Source: Pseudocercospora fijiensis CIRAD86 (Eukaryota > Ascomycota > Dothideomycetes > Mycosphaerellales > Mycosphaerellaceae). Taken from it: DNA of 64,000 nt. Shown here in pieces: positions 60,412-64,000 of the stretch; the stretch's first letter is position 1; every line of letters begins with the position of its first letter. The stretch spans positions 367,876-431,875 of the forward strand of contig NW_006921541.1 of assembly GCF_000340215.1 (NCBI RefSeq). The letters run 5' to 3'. The notes beneath the pieces are model-generated. The model searched no databases and was not told the origin of the DNA. It worked only from the letters and a program-made list of their open reading frames with translations. The position numbers were made by a program, and so were the translations under genes.

Positions 60412-63400
60412 GGCGCTCTAATTAGTTAGTTCGGATTCGGGCTCGGGTAGATCCGCTTCCGGCGGCGATGCCTACGATAGCATTATTACCGAGATTCGTA
60501 TACTAGGTAGTCGTTGCACTATTATACTCGCTATCGCTTCGAGCATTCGTCTCCTTAGTATAGAGCCTAGAAACTAGCCTTGTCGTACAGAGCGGCGCAC
60601 CTCTAGATATAATCTATTTAAGCTATATTAACTTATAGCGCAGATTGCCGGTCTTACAACCGCGCTATAGCGTTTCCCGAAGAGCGCTTAGAAGCAGCAA
60701 GGATATCCTCGTAGGACTTGCAGCTAGTGTTTCCGATATAACTAGTAAACACGACTCGGTTGCCCTTCTAGTTAGCGATAGTTCCTTCCTAGGAGCTATC
60801 GTCGCAGTTACGCTAGACACCCCGGGTTATACGAGACTATAAACGACCTAGAATAATTAGCGTATTCGGGTTAGCGGCAATCTAGAAGGTAAAGGAAAAG
60901 CATATGCCGAAAGCGTCTACTATAACATTGTAGTAGGCACCTACTAGCGCAACCTCCCTATTTACTCCCTATATACTAAGGGAAATATCTCTGTTTATTA
61001 GCAGTCGGAGCTGTTTAGCCTAGCGCTCACTTATAATAAGTAACTCTAAACCATTATTAAGCATTACTAGCAACTGCTAACTATAGCTTCCGATAGTAAC
61101 TTAAATATAGATAGCGGGAACGACAGTAAAGGAACGGGTAACTACGGAAAGGTCTATATTATTAGGGATAGAGTAAAGTTCCTTAGGTCGAGGAGGTCCT
61201 ACTCGACCGATTTGTTAGCTAGTAAATCGGACAGCCTTAATAGAAACTAAAACCGAAGTAGGGTCGGTATTATTATTATCCCCTCGGCCTATCTCCTTAA
61301 TCCCCTCTTCGTTAGTATTATCGATAGTCTCCTAGCTCTCGTAGGTCACTAATTCGCCTTCTGCTAACTCCTAGGCCCCTAAAAATTTAGGAAGGAACTA
61401 TAGGGAAGAGACGTCGATATAGTCCTCTCGCCCCTATTTACGTCGGAGGGCTATAAGGTCTTTTATAAAGGTAGCATCGTTAGGAATCCGGCTCTAGAAC
61501 AGGTTAGTAGGCAAACCGTATACTAGAAGCTCCCCTATAGACACGTTAGACTTAAGGTCTAGGAACTATAAAGCCTAGAAGAGAGCATTTGCCTTTGTAT
61601 CGTAAGAGTTAGTAGGCCCGGCACTATACTTCTTTATATACCTATTAAAGCGAAAGCTCCTTAGGTCGGCTAACTTTCGTTTATAGGCCGGCGGGTTAGC
61701 TAGGCCTAGGGTACTACTAATGTCGGTAGCAACATCCTCTATATCGATATCGGGAGTCTCTAGTACCTCCGGAGTAGCTATACTAGCTCGGGTTGCACGG
61801 TCTTTAGCTGTCTAGAGTGTCTTAGTCTTAGCGACTAATTCTCGCTGTTTCTTAGCCTTATTAGCTGCCTGCTTCTTAAGTATCCTAGTAGGGGCTACCG
61901 TACTAGGGCGGGTAGGGTTCTACGGGCTCTTACCCTTACCCTAGGACTAGGTTTAGGACGACTAAGTTTAGGACCTTATAGCAGCGTAGATATCTATACT
62001 ATTCTTAGTAACCGCGTAAACATTAGTAACTGCGTCCGGGTCCTAAGACACAAAGTTGACTTTAATAGGCTTAGTAGTACTATTACTACTCCGCTCCTTA
62101 ACCTGTTTTGCCCTAACCTTCTAAGTTTCTCGTTTAGCAATAGCGGCGAGGGTACTGTTTCTAGTATCCTTAAACTCGATCTTGCTACTATACTTCTTCT
62201 CTAGAAGACTCCTAAGTTAAGGCAGCTTCGGAGCTCTACGATCCTACTCGAAGTTAATCTTATCGCCGGTATCGGTATAGTAGAACCGACTATTTACTTG
62301 TATAACGAGCTTCCTCTTAAGAAGCTCTTTCTAGATAGGGCAGTCTAATTAAACATATTTGAAACCGCCGCATATCTAGCACTTGCTATCTAAGTTAGAA
62401 TAGATCTTCCGTATAGTATAGACGTCTACTAAAGGGGCCTTAGGGTAGTTAGGATCGGAGATCTAGTAGACCGGTAGCATATCCTTTAGTATACTAGTAT
62501 TAATAACCTCCCTAACTCGCTATAGTACTTTCGCATTAAGGTTAAGCTAGGCTAGGGACTTAGCTAAGTCCGTAACGTCCTAAGAGTACTTAGTAATAGT
62601 AGGAGTTACGGTCTTAGGACCGCTCTACGACTTAGGAAGGAACTTAGGTCCTTTGCTTTCCGAGGCGTCGCTCTTTACCTAAGCTAGGTTATTCCTATCC
62701 TCGCCGTAAATGAACTTCTTCGTATCGGCGGAGCTATTAATATCGTCCTTAACAGCCTCTAGAACCTCTTTATACTTCCTAAAGGTCTCGGGATTAGCTT
62801 CGCTAAGCTTGTAGCGACGGAAGACACGCTTAGCCGTAGACTACGGCAACCCTTTAAGGAGTAGCCTCGTTCTCTAAGAATTCTCGAGGTCCTACTAGTT
62901 AATACCGTCCGCTAACTTAACAAACTCGCGGACGTACTCCTTTAGGTCGTTATCTTCGGTGCGCCTCTCTATATAGAGGTTCTTAAGCTACGTACGACTG
63001 CCTTTAATACGACGGCTATCGCGATCCCGATACTCCCTTATAAAGGCCTGCTTAAAGACCTCCTAGTCGGTATTAGACTTGTCGTCCTTTTCTAGGTAGC
63101 TAACTAGGGTTCTAAGGGTTCAGTAAAGCTTAGTAATAGTAGTCCTTGTAAGGGACCGGACCTTGTACTAGTCCGACTCCTCTTCGAGTCCGTACTTAGT
63201 TAAGTTGTCCTTAAAGCGTTCTACGTACGCTATAGCGTTCTACCCTTCGAATAAGGGGTTCCTACTGCTTCCCGGCTCTAGCGGGCGGCGCCTATTCTAA
63301 CGGAGAAGGTTAGTTTACTCTTAAATTATCTTTATAACGATATTGTAGAGGGCCTCGGGCGTAGAAGGCTCGATAGCCCCTAGTTCGATAGCGCTTATAA

Positions 63401-63623
63401 CAACTAGTCGTCGCCTGATTTCTTCGTTAATAGGGTCCGGTAGGTTATTAGATTCCGAAGATTCCGCTAATTCGTAATGCTCGCTTTCGCTAGAGCTTAT
63501 TCGATTGTTATAAAGTAGTTAAAATGAAATGCTATAGGAAAGTGTTTTTAGTGTATATTGTAGGTTTGGTTTGTTTCGATATTGCTATACGAGAAAATAG
63601 TATACTAGGCTGTTTTCTTCTAA

Positions 63624-63650
63624 TATTACCCCCGGGGTAGCATTAGAGTT
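63624..63650. repeat. CCCCCGGGG near-palindrome, copy 5
   Basis: CTAATATTACCCCCGGGG followed by TAGCATTAG, located just outside the gag start of element 4. The sequence that follows to the window end is not similar to that after the other copies. Confidence 0.6.
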
Positions 63651-64000
63651 TAGCCTCCTAGGGGTCGCCTAGATACCCCTAGGAGCTTTAGTTTAGTAAA
63701 TTTAGACAAAAGCCGCTCGGAGGAAGGAACTGCAATCTCTATTTATACCTAGATCCTAGAAACTAGCTACTTTACTAACTATCGTTATTTCCTTTAGCTA
63801 GGCGGGGGGCAGGGACCTTCTTTTTCTAGTAGAAGGCTAAGTACTATCCGAACGAGGTAGCGAATCCCGAAACAATCTACCCGGTTAATAGGGGAACTGT
63901 CTAGGTATCCGACCTGTAATCTAGAAATTGCTATCGTATAGATAGTCTTAGCAAACTAAGCAAGGCCGATAGGTAATTAATCTATCTCCTCCTTAGGCGG
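63651..64000. other. Unassigned RIP-affected sequence at the window end
   Basis: No gene or repeat family is recognised. TG and CA remain rare and TAG is frequent. It could be the leader or LTR of element 4 continuing beyond the window. Confidence 0.35.

Larger units (their letters stand above)
56650..63510 (-). mobile_element. Ty3/Gypsy element, RIP-inactivated (element 4)
   Basis: Minus-strand coding: gag ~63.5-62.3 kb with a CCHC knuckle near 62,340-62,385 (C*ICGGFKYV*LDCP, His replaced by Tyr); RT with FLDDIGIKGPKTRYD, catalytic LDD at 59359-59367; the end of RNase H at 58,575-58,490 (FDVFYIPSKKHTRPDSLSRR); integrase ~58.3-57.3; and a C-terminal PLKVSDIVLLYRSDSV block near 57,200. The FLDD...GPKTRY variant separates it from elements 1-3, whose RT reads YIDD-type. 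LTRs were not identified, so the ends are approximate. A CCCCCGGGG palindrome sits between gag and RT at ~60,390. Confidence 0.75.

Noticed and set aside
60645..60842. Plus-strand open frame in element 4
   Set aside because: Lies opposite the minus-strand gag-pol region and has no recognisable domain.

Overview
This looks like a piece of a filamentous ascomycete (Pezizomycotina) genome; a Dothideomycete is plausible, but the sequence does not prove the class. The genes in the first 9.4 kb have short introns (46-185 bp) with GTRAGT-type donors and CTAAC branch sites. The remaining ~54 kb carries the signature of repeat-induced point mutation (RIP): CpA and TpG are almost absent, TpA is in large excess, CpG is retained, and reading frames are broken almost only by TAG/TAA at former Gln/Trp codons.

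Layout. (1) 1-9,490 is gene space: a partial unidentified gene (+); a RINT1/Tip20-family ER-Golgi tether gene (-, 3 exons, 819 aa); and, divergently from a shared 622-bp promoter, a cellular RNA-dependent RNA polymerase (+, 5 exons, 1,234 aa, DLDGD active site). (2) 9,652-22,450 holds two Ty3/Gypsy chromoviruses. One (9,959-16,913, minus strand, 194-bp LTRs, AGAAG target duplication) is nested in LTR-like sequence in front of the second (plus strand, ~17.2-22.45 kb). (3) 22.6-31.7 kb is the most unusual part: a RIP-damaged cluster with a hAT transposase gene, two histone H3-like genes and two unidentified coding blocks. Short 12/13-bp-period GCCGGC arrays are scattered through it; several sit inside spliceosomal introns, including one exactly at the GT|VALR boundary of an H3 gene. 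(4) 31,775-43,553 is a LINE with a 14-bp target duplication, itself split by a complete Gypsy chromovirus (34,449-41,272, 346-bp LTRs, CCTTC duplication) and carrying a 100-N assembly gap. (5) 43.6-51.25 kb holds a second LTR fragment of the family at 9.65 kb, an inverted 3'-truncated second copy of the 346-bp-LTR Gypsy, and a 5'-truncated LINE copy. (6) 51.25-56.4 kb is an unclassified block with four long degenerate reading frames on both strands. (7) 56.6-63.5 kb is a fourth Gypsy element (minus). A ~27-bp near-palindrome around CCCCCGGGG recurs five times between 52.7 and 63.7 kb.

How it fits together. An RNA-silencing polymerase gene ends about 150 bp from a large, multiply nested, RIP-inactivated transposon block. 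Target duplications give the insertion order. No transposable-element gene in the block looks intact. The main novelty candidates are the TE-associated H3-like genes, the dispersed intronic GCCGGC arrays, and a cysteine-cluster reading frame on the antisense strand of the complete Gypsy element.
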